A DNA stretch of 64,000 bases from Paucisalibacillus algeriensis (lineage in GTDB: Bacteria; Bacillota; Bacilli; Bacillales; Amphibacillaceae): NCBI RefSeq assembly GCF_000577245.1, contig NZ_CBYO010000014.1:186001-250000 (forward strand). Reading direction: 5' to 3'. The position numbers and the translations under genes are program-made. The notes beneath the pieces were generated by a model, which ran no database searches, was not told the DNA's origin, and was given only the letters and a program-made list of their open reading frames with translations. Below are positions 54,716 to 64,000 of the stretch, piece by piece. Each line of letters starts with the position of its first letter. The first letter of the stretch is position 1.

Positions 54716-55843
54716 TTAATCCCCTTTAAAAGCTCTTTTAAATTTTTGAAAGATTGAATCCTCTTGCTCCTCAGTTCTATCATTCCCGGCTATTTCATTG
54801 AATTCACGTAATAATTCTTTCTGCCTGTCTGTTAGTTTAGTAGGAGTTATGATGCGAACTTTGATATGTTGATCTCCATTTCCATATCCTCTTACATTTG
54901 GGGAACCTTTTCCTTTTAGGCGGAACGTCTTCCCTGTCTGTGTACCCGCTGGAATTTTAAGTTTTACTTTTCCATGAACTGTTGGAACTTCCACTTCATC
55001 ACCTAGAGCTGCTTGCGTAAATGTTAACGGTAATTCACAGAATATATTATCCCCTTCACGTGTGAAGAACTCGTGTCGTCTCACTTGGATGACAACATAT
55101 AAGTCCCCTGCAGGACCACCATTTTTTCCGGGTTCTCCTTTACCAGCTACACGTATTTGTTGACCATCATCGATACCGGCTGGTATGTTAATGTGAATCT
55201 TTTTGTTCTTTTTAACTGTTCCTTCTCCACCACAAGTCGTACATTTTTCTGGAATAATTTTTCCAGTACCATTACAGTGGTGACAAACTCGTCGATTAAC
55301 AACACGTCCAAAAGGTGTATTTTGCTCAGTGTTTAATTGACCAGATCCGTTACAATGGGAACAATTTTTCGAATTCGTTCCTGGTTTTGCGCCAGAACCG
55401 TGACAAGTTGCACATTCTTCATCCTTAGGAATCAAAATGTCTGTTTCTTTTCCAAAGATAGCTTCCTCAAAGTCAAGAATCATGGTGTATTGTAGATCAG
55501 CACCTTGTTGTGGTGCGTTTGGGTCACGTCTACGACCACCTCCACCACCAAAGAACATATCAAATATATCACCAAAGCCACCGAAATCTTGACCTCCACC
55601 GAAGCCACCAAACCCTTGACTATTCATTCCTGCATGACCAAATTGATCGTATTGGGCACGCTTTTGTTCATTTGATAATGTTTCATACGCTTCTTTTGCT
55701 TCTTTGAATTTATCTGCAGCATCTGGCTCTTTATTAACATCTGGGTGGTACTTGCGAGCAAGTTTACGGTATGCTTTTTTGATTTCTTCTTTTGATGCAT
55801 TTTTTTCAAGACCTAAGACTTCATAATAATCTCGTTTTGACAC
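54716..55843 (-). CDS. dnaJ: Chaperone DnaJ (Hsp40)
   Basis: A 375-residue co-chaperone that delivers substrates to DnaK and stimulates its ATPase. The J domain holds HPD at 33-35. A Gly/Phe-rich region follows (about 75-100), then four CxxCxGxG zinc repeats ([32 protein letters not shown]) and a C-terminal substrate domain. A terminator and a repeat separate it from dnaK, and it may have its own promoter at 55881-55910. Confidence 0.96.
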   Translation of the reverse strand: MSKRDYYEVLGLEKNASKEEIKKAYRKLARKYHPDVNKEPDAADKFKEAKEAYETLSNEQKRAQYDQFGHAGMNSQGFGGFGGGQDFGGFGDIFDMFFGGGGGRRRDPNAPQQGADLQYTMILDFEEAIFGKETDILIPKDEECATCHGSGAKPGTNSKNCSHCNGSGQLNTEQNTPFGRVVNRRVCHHCNGTGKIIPEKCTTCGGEGTVKKNKKIHINIPAGIDDGQQIRVAGKGEPGKNGGPAGDLYVVIQVRRHEFFTREGDNIFCELPLTFTQAALGDEVEVPTVHGKVKLKIPAGTQTGKTFRLKGKGSPNVRGYGNGDQHIKVRIITPTKLTDRQKELLREFNEIAGNDRTEEQEDSIFQKFKRAFKGD

Positions 55844-55880
55844 TGTGTATCACTCTCCCGAATCTCTTCACATAAAGTAA

Positions 55881-55910
55881 ATCATAACACTAAAAATTGA
55901 TTGATGGCAA
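55881..55910 (-). promoter_or_regulatory. Putative sigma-A promoter of dnaJ
   Basis: Read leftwards: TTGCCA (55910-55905), 18 bases, TATGAT (55886-55881). Both boxes match five of six positions. It lies about 40 bases before dnaJ, with no CIRCE nearby. Confidence 0.6.
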
Positions 55911-55944
55911 ATGTAGTACAAGTTGATTTTCTCATTAAGTAACC

Positions 55945-56025
55945 CGTGCCCCGAGTAACCTTCCTATTCTGCGGGTGGTTGGTGAGTCTTCACAGGAGTC
56001 TCCGTGATATTTGGGCAAACAAAGG
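55945..56025. repeat. Dispersed repeat, copy D (short)
   Basis: On the minus strand it reads TTTGCCCAAATATCACGGAG, then ACTCCTGTGAAGACTCACC, ACCCGCAGAATAGGAAGG. The start aligns with copy C (TGCCCA, then AATA, then GGAGACTCCTGTG). It is about 80 bases and lacks the rest of the core. It lies between dnaK and dnaJ. Confidence 0.7.
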
Positions 56026-56088
56026 TTATACATAATTGTTTCTTTGTCATTTGCCAATAAGATTTTCACATTAAAGCTCCCTAGAAAA

Positions 56089-56123
56089 AAAGTCAAAGTC
56101 AAGGGGGTCCTGACTTTGACTTT
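56089..56123 (-). terminator. Terminator of dnaK
   Basis: Arms AAAGTCAAAGTCA and TGACTTTGACTTT with a nine-base loop, followed leftwards by TTTTCTAGGG. It should stop most leftward transcription before dnaJ. Confidence 0.85.
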
Positions 56124-56145
56124 CTCCTAAATTTATTTAGTTCAG

Positions 56146-58005
<1,860 letters not shown>

Positions 58006-58581
58006 TTATTTATTTACCTTCACCATAGCAGGTCGAATAACGCGATCTTTAATCAAATATCCTTTTTGTAATTCTTCTACAACCACATTTGATTCCATTG
58101 ATTCATCTTCAACCTGGATAACAGCTTGATGTATGTTCGGATCGAACTCTTTACCAACTGCCTCAATTTCTTTTAGACCTTGTGACTTCAATGCATCAAT
58201 AAGTTGTCTGTATACCATCGATATACCTTCAAGTAATCCTTTATTAGACTCATCAACCTCAACTTGTAAGGCCCTCTCGAAATTATCAATAGCTGGTAAA
58301 AGTTCAATTGCAAGATCTTGTGCTTTGTATTTAGCTGCCGCTTCTCGTTCTTTAATAGAGCGTTTCTTGAAGTTATCAAATTCCGCCTGTGTTCTTAGAA
58401 ATTTTTGATATAGTTCTTCTTTTTCCTTTTGTAATTTATTCATTTCTTCTTTTTGTTTTTCAATTTCATCAGCTGTGTTAGAAGGGACTTCTTCTTGTTC
58501 GATAACCTCTGACTCTATTGAAGCATCATCTAGTTGTTCTTCTTTTTCTTCCTCAATACCTGTAACATCCTTTTCTTCCAT
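58006..58581 (-). CDS. grpE: Nucleotide exchange factor GrpE
   Basis: A 191-residue dimeric exchange factor for DnaK. A Glu-rich disordered N-terminus precedes a long coiled coil (about 40-90) and the family motif NFKKRSIKEREAAAKYKAQD. A C-terminal beta domain follows (GYLIKDRVIRPAMVKV). The ATG at 58581 follows GGAGGTG; the upstream in-frame TTG overlaps this site. Confidence 0.95.
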   Translation of the reverse strand: MEEKDVTGIEEEKEEQLDDASIESEVIEQEEVPSNTADEIEKQKEEMNKLQKEKEELYQKFLRTQAEFDNFKKRSIKEREAAAKYKAQDLAIELLPAIDNFERALQVEVDESNKGLLEGISMVYRQLIDALKSQGLKEIEAVGKEFDPNIHQAVIQVEDESMESNVVVEELQKGYLIKDRVIRPAMVKVNK

Positions 58582-58634
58582 TTCGTGCACCTCCAAAATA
58601 CAATCAAATTACAAGTAGGTCCGTTTAAAATCTT

Positions 58635-59669
58635 TTAGTATCCGTTGTTTTTATACCATAGATACAACGCTTCTGTCATTTCATTTGATAACGCGTTTAA
58701 AAGAGTTATCACTTTTCGGTATTCCATTCTAGTTGGCCCAAGCAATGCTATTGTCCCCATTTGCTCACTTCCAAACTGGTAAGAAGCTGTTATAAGACTA
58801 AAATCCTTAATCTCATCAATTTTATTTTCATTGCCAATCGTTACTTTAATGCCATGTTGAGGAGCCTTCAATAAGTTCACAACTTGATCTTCGTTTTCCA
58901 TCATTTGATAAAACGCCCGAATCTTATTGATATCATTGAATTCAGGTTGTGTTAACAATTTCGTTTTACCGCCAATATATAATTTAACTGGCTGTTCCTG
59001 AAAGAAAGCGGATTTCAAGTATTGATAAGATTTTTCAAAATCATGGACATACATTTGCATTAAGGAAAGTACTTCCTTTGTAATGACTTCTGGTAAACGA
59101 GCAAGAGATATACCATGTAATCGATCGTTCAGGATATTAACGATCTTCTCCAAATCATTAGGACTGATTTCAGCTGGAAATGTAAAAGATCGATGTTCAA
59201 CATGCCCTGAATCTGTAACTAATATGGCCACAGCAGAATGATCTGTTAATGGGACTATTTGAAGCTGCTTTAATTTAGTTTCAAATATTTCTGGACCTAA
59301 AATAATGGATGTATAGTTTGTTAAGTCAGACAACACCTCTGCAGACTTTTGCACCAATTTTTCAAAATCGATGAATTCATCCCTGACAAGGTCTCTCATA
59401 ATACTGAGATTTCCTTTAGCCATAGTTGATCCAATAACATTGTCCACATAATATCGATACCCTTTTTCAGAGGGCACGCGACCAGATGAAGAATGTGTTT
59501 TTTCAAGAAAACCCAATTCTTCTAAGTCAGCCATGACATTTCGTATCGTTGCAGCACTTAAGGATATTTCATCTTTTTTGGAAATAGCACGTGAGCCAAC
59601 TGGGTGAGCTGATTCAATAAAATCATCAATAATAACTTGCAAAATCAACAATTGCCTTTCTGTTAACAT
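58635..59669 (-). CDS. hrcA: Heat-inducible repressor HrcA
   Basis: A 344-residue repressor that binds CIRCE and needs GroEL for activity. It has an N-terminal winged helix (HPVGSRAISKKDEISLSAAT), an inserted dimerisation domain and a GAF-like core. It is the first gene of the hrcA-grpE-dnaK(-dnaJ) unit and represses its own operon through the CIRCE at 59685-59711. Confidence 0.96.
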   Translation of the reverse strand: MLTERQLLILQVIIDDFIESAHPVGSRAISKKDEISLSAATIRNVMADLEELGFLEKTHSSSGRVPSEKGYRYYVDNVIGSTMAKGNLSIMRDLVRDEFIDFEKLVQKSAEVLSDLTNYTSIILGPEIFETKLKQLQIVPLTDHSAVAILVTDSGHVEHRSFTFPAEISPNDLEKIVNILNDRLHGISLARLPEVITKEVLSLMQMYVHDFEKSYQYLKSAFFQEQPVKLYIGGKTKLLTQPEFNDINKIRAFYQMMENEDQVVNLLKAPQHGIKVTIGNENKIDEIKDFSLITASYQFGSEQMGTIALLGPTRMEYRKVITLLNALSNEMTEALYLWYKNNGY

Positions 59670-59684
59670 TAATGACCACCCCTG

Positions 59685-59711
59685 TTAGCACTCTAACCAT
59701 CTGAGTGCTAA
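59685..59711. promoter_or_regulatory. CIRCE operator (HrcA binding site)
   Basis: A perfect 9-9-9 inverted repeat: TTAGCACTC, nine bases, GAGTGCTAA. It lies between the predicted promoter and the hrcA start codon, as in other Bacillaceae. Confidence 0.97.
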
Positions 59712-59721
59712 TTCTAATAAT

Positions 59722-59750
59722 AAATTATCAAATCCTTATTTTTTTGTCAA
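59722..59750 (-). promoter_or_regulatory. Promoter of the hrcA operon
   Basis: Read leftwards: TTGACA (59750-59745), 17 bases, TAATTT (59727-59722), ten bases before CIRCE. The -35 lies inside the 3' end of hemW. Confidence 0.75.
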
Positions 59751-60905
59751 TGCTATTGCCTCTAAGTCTTCATCCTCTAGCAGAAAATGTTCAAACACTT
59801 CATTACCAAATAACACACCATCATCCGTAAGGTGTATGGATTTTTCCTCTTCGACAAGCCATCCCTTTTGGATTAGATAGTCGATTTCACTCTTATAAAG
59901 CAATTCAAGTGGAAAGCCATATTCCGATAAAAACTTCTGCTTGTCTATACCACTTAGCTTGCGTAATCCTAAGAATAGTTCTTCCTCAATTTTTTCTTTT
60001 AATCCAATGCTTTCGATTTTTAACGTTGGGTTTCCATCTTCCATTGCTTGTTTAATATAGGCAGGTATAGGCTTAATGTTGTTTGTACGCTTTCCAGGTA
60101 GGTACCCGCTAGCTCCCGCACCAAATCCATAATAATAGTCATTATTCCAGTACGTTAAATTATGTTTACTTTCAAATCCGGATTTAGCAAAATTACTGAT
60201 TTCATACTGTTGTATGCCGGCTTCTTTCATTTTTACCTTTAAAATGTCGTACATTTTCACTTCTTCTTCTTGCGTTGGTCGGTGTAATTGACCCTTTTTA
60301 TAACGATTATAGAAGATTGTTTTAGGTTCTATTTGTAAGGAATACGCAGAATAATGGGGTAGATTAAAAGCGAGTGCTTCTGAGACTGTTTTCGCAAAAT
60401 GTTCAGCAGTTTGATTAGGTAAGGAATAAATTAAATCAAGGCTAATATTCGTTAAGCTTTGTTGTTTTAATAGGTTAACTGTTTTATAAACATCTTGGAT
60501 TCGATGTGCCCTTCCTAGTTTTTCAAGCATCTCGTCATCAAATACTTGAACACCTAGTGATACTCTATTTACCCCAAATTCTTTTAACAACTTTGCCTTC
60601 TCTTCATCAAAATCTCCTGGATTTGCTTCAATTGTATACTCTTCACAATGTGCCACATCAAATTTATCCGCGATTAACGCTAAAAGAGTTTTTAATTGAG
60701 TATGATTTAAAGAAGTAGGAGTCCCACCACCGATAAAAATTGTTCTAACAGGATTCTTTGTGCCATCAACTTGAGTATTTATTTCATTCGAGAGTGCTTC
60801 TAAATAATCAGTAGCCATTTGCTCATTGTAGAAGAATTTAGTGAAATCACAATAATGACAAATATGATGACAGAAAGGGATATGAATATATACGGAATGT
60901 ATCAT
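59736..60905 (-). CDS. hemW: HemW, radical SAM haem chaperone
   Basis: A 389-residue radical SAM protein with the CHHICHYC motif (cysteines 12, 16, 19). It was long annotated as coproporphyrinogen III oxidase HemN, but the length and the lack of the HemN N-terminal part fit HemW, which binds haem. The ATG at 60905 follows AGGAG. An in-frame extension upstream has no ribosome site. It lies between lepA and hrcA, as in B. subtilis yqeR. Confidence 0.92.
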   Translation of the reverse strand: MIHSVYIHIPFCHHICHYCDFTKFFYNEQMATDYLEALSNEINTQVDGTKNPVRTIFIGGGTPTSLNHTQLKTLLALIADKFDVAHCEEYTIEANPGDFDEEKAKLLKEFGVNRVSLGVQVFDDEMLEKLGRAHRIQDVYKTVNLLKQQSLTNISLDLIYSLPNQTAEHFAKTVSEALAFNLPHYSAYSLQIEPKTIFYNRYKKGQLHRPTQEEEVKMYDILKVKMKEAGIQQYEISNFAKSGFESKHNLTYWNNDYYYGFGAGASGYLPGKRTNNIKPIPAYIKQAMEDGNPTLKIESIGLKEKIEEELFLGLRKLSGIDKQKFLSEYGFPLELLYKSEIDYLIQKGWLVEEEKSIHLTDDGVLFGNEVFEHFLLEDEDLEAIALTKK

Positions 60906-61014
60906 GGTACTAACTCCTAACAAGGTGAATTTGTATTTTTTTATGTTCAAAAGATTGAGAGAAAAACTTTATAAGGTTATTTTTTTCAAACAGTTTGTTG
61001 TTAATTAATGTCTG

Positions 61015-61051
61015 CAGCCCGTATACACTTTGCATCAGTGTACACGGGCTG
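61015..61051. other. Strong hairpin without T-run between hemW and lepA
   Basis: Arms CAGCCCGTATACACT (61015-61029) and AGTGTACACGGGCTG (61037-61051) with a seven-base loop. One pair is a G-U in the leftward transcript and an A-C mismatch in the rightward one. Neither side is followed by a T-tract, so it is not a standard terminator; it may affect processing of the lepA-hemW message. Confidence 0.75.
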
Positions 61052-61138
61052 ATTAGTGCGAAACCCATTTTATCCTGTACTTAACAAACAACCAGCTACT
61101 AAATTTCCCCTATTAAAAAAGTTCTCCGCTCTTTATAT

Positions 61139-62947
61139 TTATTCGTCATCCATTTTAAGTACGGCCATAAATGCTTCTTGAGGCACTTCTACAGAACCGA
61201 CCATTTTCATGCGTTTTTTACCTTCTTTTTGCTTTTCAAGTAACTTTCTTTTACGGGATATGTCTCCACCATAACATTTTGCTAGAACGTTCTTACGCAT
61301 AGCTTTAATCGTTGACCTTGCTACAATTTTATTTCCAATTGCTGCTTGGACCGGAACCTCAAACTGTTGTCTAGGGATTAGTTCTTTTAGTTTTTCAACA
61401 ATTTGCTTACCTCGTTCATAAGCAAAATCTTTATGAACAATAAATGATAACGCATCAATGGTTTCACCATTAAGAAGAATATCCATCTTAACTAATTTCG
61501 AAGGTTGATAACCAATTAATTCGTAGTCAAAAGAAGCATATCCTTTTGTATTTGATTTCAGTTGGTCAAAAAAGTCATAAACGATTTCTGAAAGCGGTAT
61601 ATGGTAAATTACGTTAACACGAATATCATCAAGGTATTCCATATCAATAAACTGACCACGCTTTTTCTGGGAAATTTCCATAACGGGACCAACATATTCG
61701 TTTGGAACCATAATTGTCGCTTTAACAAACGGCTCTCGAATCTCCTGAATCACCTGTGGGTCAGGCATAACGGACGGGTTGTCAATAATTATTGCTTCTC
61801 CATCTGTTTTTTCAACTTCATAAATAACACTTGGCGCAGTAGTGATTAGATCAATCTTGAATTCACGCTCAATACGTTCTTGAATAATTTCCATGTGTAA
61901 TAGCCCTAAAAAGCCACAACGGAAACCAAATCCCAATGCCTGAGATGTTTCAGCCTCGTATTGAAGTGCGGAATCATTTAGTTCTAGCCGTTCTAATGCC
62001 TCGCGTAAATCGTTGTACTTGTTTGAATCTACCGGATAAAGTCCACAGTAAACCATAGGATTTAATCTTCTGTAGCCCGGTAATGGTTCAGAAGCTGGGT
62101 TATTGGCAAAGGTAATGGTATCTCCTACGCGTGTATCTCCTACATTTTTAATCGATGCAGTTAAATATCCAACATCGCCAACATTCAATTCCTTGAGTGG
62201 TAGCTGCTTTGGTGTAAATACTCCAACTTCATTGACTTCGAATTCTTTACCTGTGGCCATCATTTTAATTTTATCGCCAACCTTAACTGATCCTTCTTTA
62301 ATACAAACGTAGGCTACTACGCCTCGATAAGAATCATATAAAGAATCAAAAATAAGTGCTTTTAATGGCTCTTCTGGATTTCCCATCGGAGGTGGTACAG
62401 CTTCCGTAATCCTCTCCAAGATGTCTTCTATTCCAATGTTTGCTTTCGCTGAAGCAAGAATAACATCGTCTGGATCAATTCCAATCACATCTTGTAGTTC
62501 CTTTTTAACACGCTCTGGATCTGCGCTTGGCAAGTCAATTTTATTAATAACAGGAATAATTTCAAGTTCATTATCTAACGCTAGATAGACGTTTGCCAGT
62601 GTCTGTGCTTCGATCCCTTGTGCAGCATCGACAACTAAAATAGCTCCCTCACATGCTGCAAGGCTTCTTGAAACTTCATATGTAAAGTCAACATGTCCCG
62701 GGGTGTCGATTAAATGAAAAGTAAAGTCCTCTCCACTCTTACTCTGATAGTGTAGTTGAACTGCATTTAATTTAATGGTAATTCCACGTTCTCTTTCTAA
62801 ATCCATTGCATCAAGCAATTGTTCTTTCATTTCTCGTTTTGAAACCGTTCGTGTATTTTCCAATATACGATCTGCCAGTGTTGATTTTCCATGGTCAATA
62901 TGGGCTATAATAGAAAAATTACGTACATTTTCTTGTTTTCTCGCCAT
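61139..62947 (-). CDS. lepA: Elongation factor 4 (LepA)
   Basis: A 602-residue ribosome-associated GTPase that acts in translation and 30S assembly. G domain: AHIDHGKST (15-23), DTPGHVD and NKIDLP. The LepA C-terminal domain ends with [17 protein letters not shown]. It is followed leftwards by hemW after about 230 bases that include a strong hairpin. Confidence 0.96.
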   Translation of the reverse strand: MARKQENVRNFSIIAHIDHGKSTLADRILENTRTVSKREMKEQLLDAMDLERERGITIKLNAVQLHYQSKSGEDFTFHLIDTPGHVDFTYEVSRSLAACEGAILVVDAAQGIEAQTLANVYLALDNELEIIPVINKIDLPSADPERVKKELQDVIGIDPDDVILASAKANIGIEDILERITEAVPPPMGNPEEPLKALIFDSLYDSYRGVVAYVCIKEGSVKVGDKIKMMATGKEFEVNEVGVFTPKQLPLKELNVGDVGYLTASIKNVGDTRVGDTITFANNPASEPLPGYRRLNPMVYCGLYPVDSNKYNDLREALERLELNDSALQYEAETSQALGFGFRCGFLGLLHMEIIQERIEREFKIDLITTAPSVIYEVEKTDGEAIIIDNPSVMPDPQVIQEIREPFVKATIMVPNEYVGPVMEISQKKRGQFIDMEYLDDIRVNVIYHIPLSEIVYDFFDQLKSNTKGYASFDYELIGYQPSKLVKMDILLNGETIDALSFIVHKDFAYERGKQIVEKLKELIPRQQFEVPVQAAIGNKIVARSTIKAMRKNVLAKCYGGDISRKRKLLEKQKEGKKRMKMVGSVEVPQEAFMAVLKMDDE

Positions 62948-63122
62948 ACTTGGTGTTCACTCCTATTGCCTTTACCAATGTTCAGTAAAAGTACAAATTT
63001 AATACATATTAAATTACGATATTTGCTAGGATGATTATAGCAATTGCGACCATTAGTTTCAAGAAAGAGTTGTTAGTAGAGGTATAATTATCATTTTTAG
63101 ACAGTTGGATTTTAATAAGTAA

Positions 63123-63399
63123 TTGATAGAAACTGCGCGGTAACTACTCAATTTTTAGAGGTAGTGCTAAGATACCGCTCCGGAAATACACGGAGACTAC
63201 TGTGGAAGGAAAGGCTTCGGTGAGACCCCGCAGTGTGTAAGCGCGAGGAGAATCACCACCATCCGCCAAGCGGTAAAGAAGACACTGCGAGGTTCTTTCG
63301 AGCAGATGTCGCACTTATGCTGGAATTAAAAGTGGAGTGTATTTCCTTAGCGGGTATGATGCTCTAACAAAAATCCTAGTACCGAGCAGTTTCTATCAA
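63123..63399. repeat. Dispersed palindromic repeat, copy A (277 bases, MITE-like)
   Basis: Terminal inverted repeats TTGATAGAAACTGCGCGGT (63123-63141) and ACCGAGCAGTTTCTATCAA (63381-63399) match at 18 of 19 positions. A second perfect inverted repeat GGAAATACAC/GTGTATTTCC (63182-63191 and 63337-63346) bounds a core of about 165 bases that is shared with copy C. Between the two layers is GATACCGCTCCGG, shared with copy B. There is no reading frame of note. I see no clear target-site duplication. Confidence 0.85.
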
Positions 63400-63432
63400 A
63401 TGAACAACAATATTTAAACCAAAGTAGACAAA

Positions 63433-63486
63433 AAGAATAATCCGACCTGGAAATGAATCCTAAGAATTATAGTTCGAATTATTCTT
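63433..63486 (-). terminator. Terminator of the spoIIP-yqxA unit
   Basis: Arms AAGAATAATCCGA (63433-63445) and TCGAATTATTCTT (63474-63486) with one G-U pair in the leftward transcript, then TTTTGTCTACTTTG. It resembles the terminator at 20928-20980. Confidence 0.78.
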
Positions 63487-63520
63487 TACCTTAGACACTT
63501 TTATTCCAGTCTCACTTGGC

Positions 63521-63856
63521 TTAATAGAACAATTGTGATATTTGATATAGAATTTGGACGATTAGATCGTAGAAGCCTTGGACGATTACTTCTAAAAATG
63601 ATGCTGTTTTTTGACTCAGGTGGTCTGTGCTAGAAGCAGATAGTTCCTCAGCTACTGATTGTTGATTTACATTTTCTGTTTCTTGTGTTTGTTGTTTTAC
63701 TGTCTGCTGTACCTCCGGTGTTGATTCTATTACTTCGGTTTTAGTTTTTGTATTGGCCGCCGGGAGAATAGATTTACCTTTGTGATCTATTCCAACTAGT
63801 GTTCCTACTAGAAAGCATACAACTAAAAGTAACAAGACAGATACAAACTTAGCCAT
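63521..63856 (-). CDS. yqxA: YqxA-like protein (DUF3679)
   Basis: A 111-residue protein with an N-terminal membrane helix (FVSVLLLLVVCFLVGTLVGI), a Gln/Thr/Glu-rich disordered middle (about 35-80) and an amphipathic C-terminal helix (FLEVIVQGFYDLIVQILYQI). Position directly after spoIIP matches B. subtilis yqxA. Function unknown; co-expression with spoIIP suggests a sporulation role. AAAGGAGG precedes the ATG. Confidence 0.85.
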   Translation of the reverse strand: MAKFVSVLLLLVVCFLVGTLVGIDHKGKSILPAANTKTKTEVIESTPEVQQTVKQQTQETENVNQQSVAEELSASSTDHLSQKTASFLEVIVQGFYDLIVQILYQISQLFY

Positions 63857-63870
63857 TTCTCGAACCTCCT

Positions 63871-64000
63871 TTATTCCACACTGACCTTTTCAGCATCCCA
63901 ATAATATTCACTAAAAATATCCGCTAAAGCTTCCGCTGATCGATATAATTCTTCAAGATTATTGTCAACCCCACCTATTTCCACTGTTAGTGCATTTTCA
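63871..64000 (-). CDS. spoIIP: SpoIIP, C-terminal end (runs off the window)
   Basis: The last 42 codons contain LTVEIGGVDNNLEELYRSAE and the end FSEYYWDAEKVSVE, which match the C-terminus of SpoIIP. SpoIIP is the membrane-anchored amidase and endopeptidase that degrades peptidoglycan with SpoIID and SpoIIM during engulfment. The gene is followed by yqxA with a 14-base gap. Confidence 0.88.
   Translation of the reverse strand, partial: ENALTVEIGGVDNNLEELYRSAEALADIFSEYYWDAEKVSVE

Overview
The window is chromosomal core DNA from a low-GC, endospore-forming member of the Bacillaceae. The evidence is Bacillus-type gene order (comG, yqg, yqf and yqe blocks), sporulation genes (spoIIP end, yqfC/yqfD, a SpoVAF/GerA-type gene), a glycine T-box, a CIRCE operator and strong AGGAGG-type ribosome sites. 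Almost every gene has a counterpart in the same order in the comG-to-spoIIP part of the B. subtilis map. The Oceanobacillus/Virgibacillus group is my best guess for the closest relatives, but that is inference.

Layout. 1-132 is the start of shikimate kinase, read leftwards. 230-4064 is a complete, tightly overlapping comGA-GG operon for the competence pseudopilus. 4189-5478 holds the small genes yqgY and yqgW around the metallo-beta-lactamase gene yqgX. 5603-13465 is leftward: an LtaS paralogue, glcK, yqgQ, a SpoVAF/GerA-type gene, gluP, yqgO, yqgN and rpmG. 13642-14466 carries two rightward genes for small membrane proteins. 14522-19556 is leftward: phoU, pbpA, an MFS transporter and sodA. 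19787-20483 is a leftward tRNA cluster (Asn, Met, His, Ile2, Ser, Phe) with a truncated tRNA-Phe-like copy inside it. 21016-24739 has a Na/Pi cotransporter, an NfeD-like protein, yqfZ, yqfX and yqfT. From 24784 to the end everything is leftward: nfo, cshB, yqfO, trmK, cccA, sigA, dnaG, yqfL, ccpN, glyS, glyQ (T-box), recO, yqzL, era, dgkA, ybeY, pgpH, phoH, yqfD, yqfC, an unknown gene, floA, yqeZ, yqeY, rpsU, deoC, mtaB, rsmE, prmA, dnaJ, dnaK, grpE, hrcA (CIRCE), hemW, lepA, yqxA and the spoIIP end.

How it fits together. The content is mostly housekeeping: transcription initiation and replication priming (sigA-dnaG), glycyl-tRNA charging, ribosome assembly and quality (era, ybeY, rpsU, rsmE, prmA, lepA), tRNA modification (trmK, mtaB), heat-shock chaperones under HrcA, and envelope building (LtaS type, PbpA, DgkA, FloA). 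Phosphate uptake differs from B. subtilis. Where B. subtilis keeps its pst operon, this window has phoU, and a Na/Pi cotransporter lies nearby. A regular four-hexamer PhoP-like box precedes phoU, and a weaker one lies before the cotransporter gene.

The main structure not explained by genes is a family of intergenic repeats at about 20.9, 40.6, 50.6, 56.0 and 63.2 kb. They are built from nested palindromes, and some sit directly next to a shared terminator module. Other items worth attention are the tRNA-Phe duplication scar, a terminator plus repeat separating dnaK from dnaJ with a CIRCE-free promoter before dnaJ, a hairpin at the 5' end of the rpsU message, and terminators that contain the stop codon of the gene they end. 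I found no CRISPR array, prophage, insertion sequence with a transposase, or obvious new defence or biosynthetic system.
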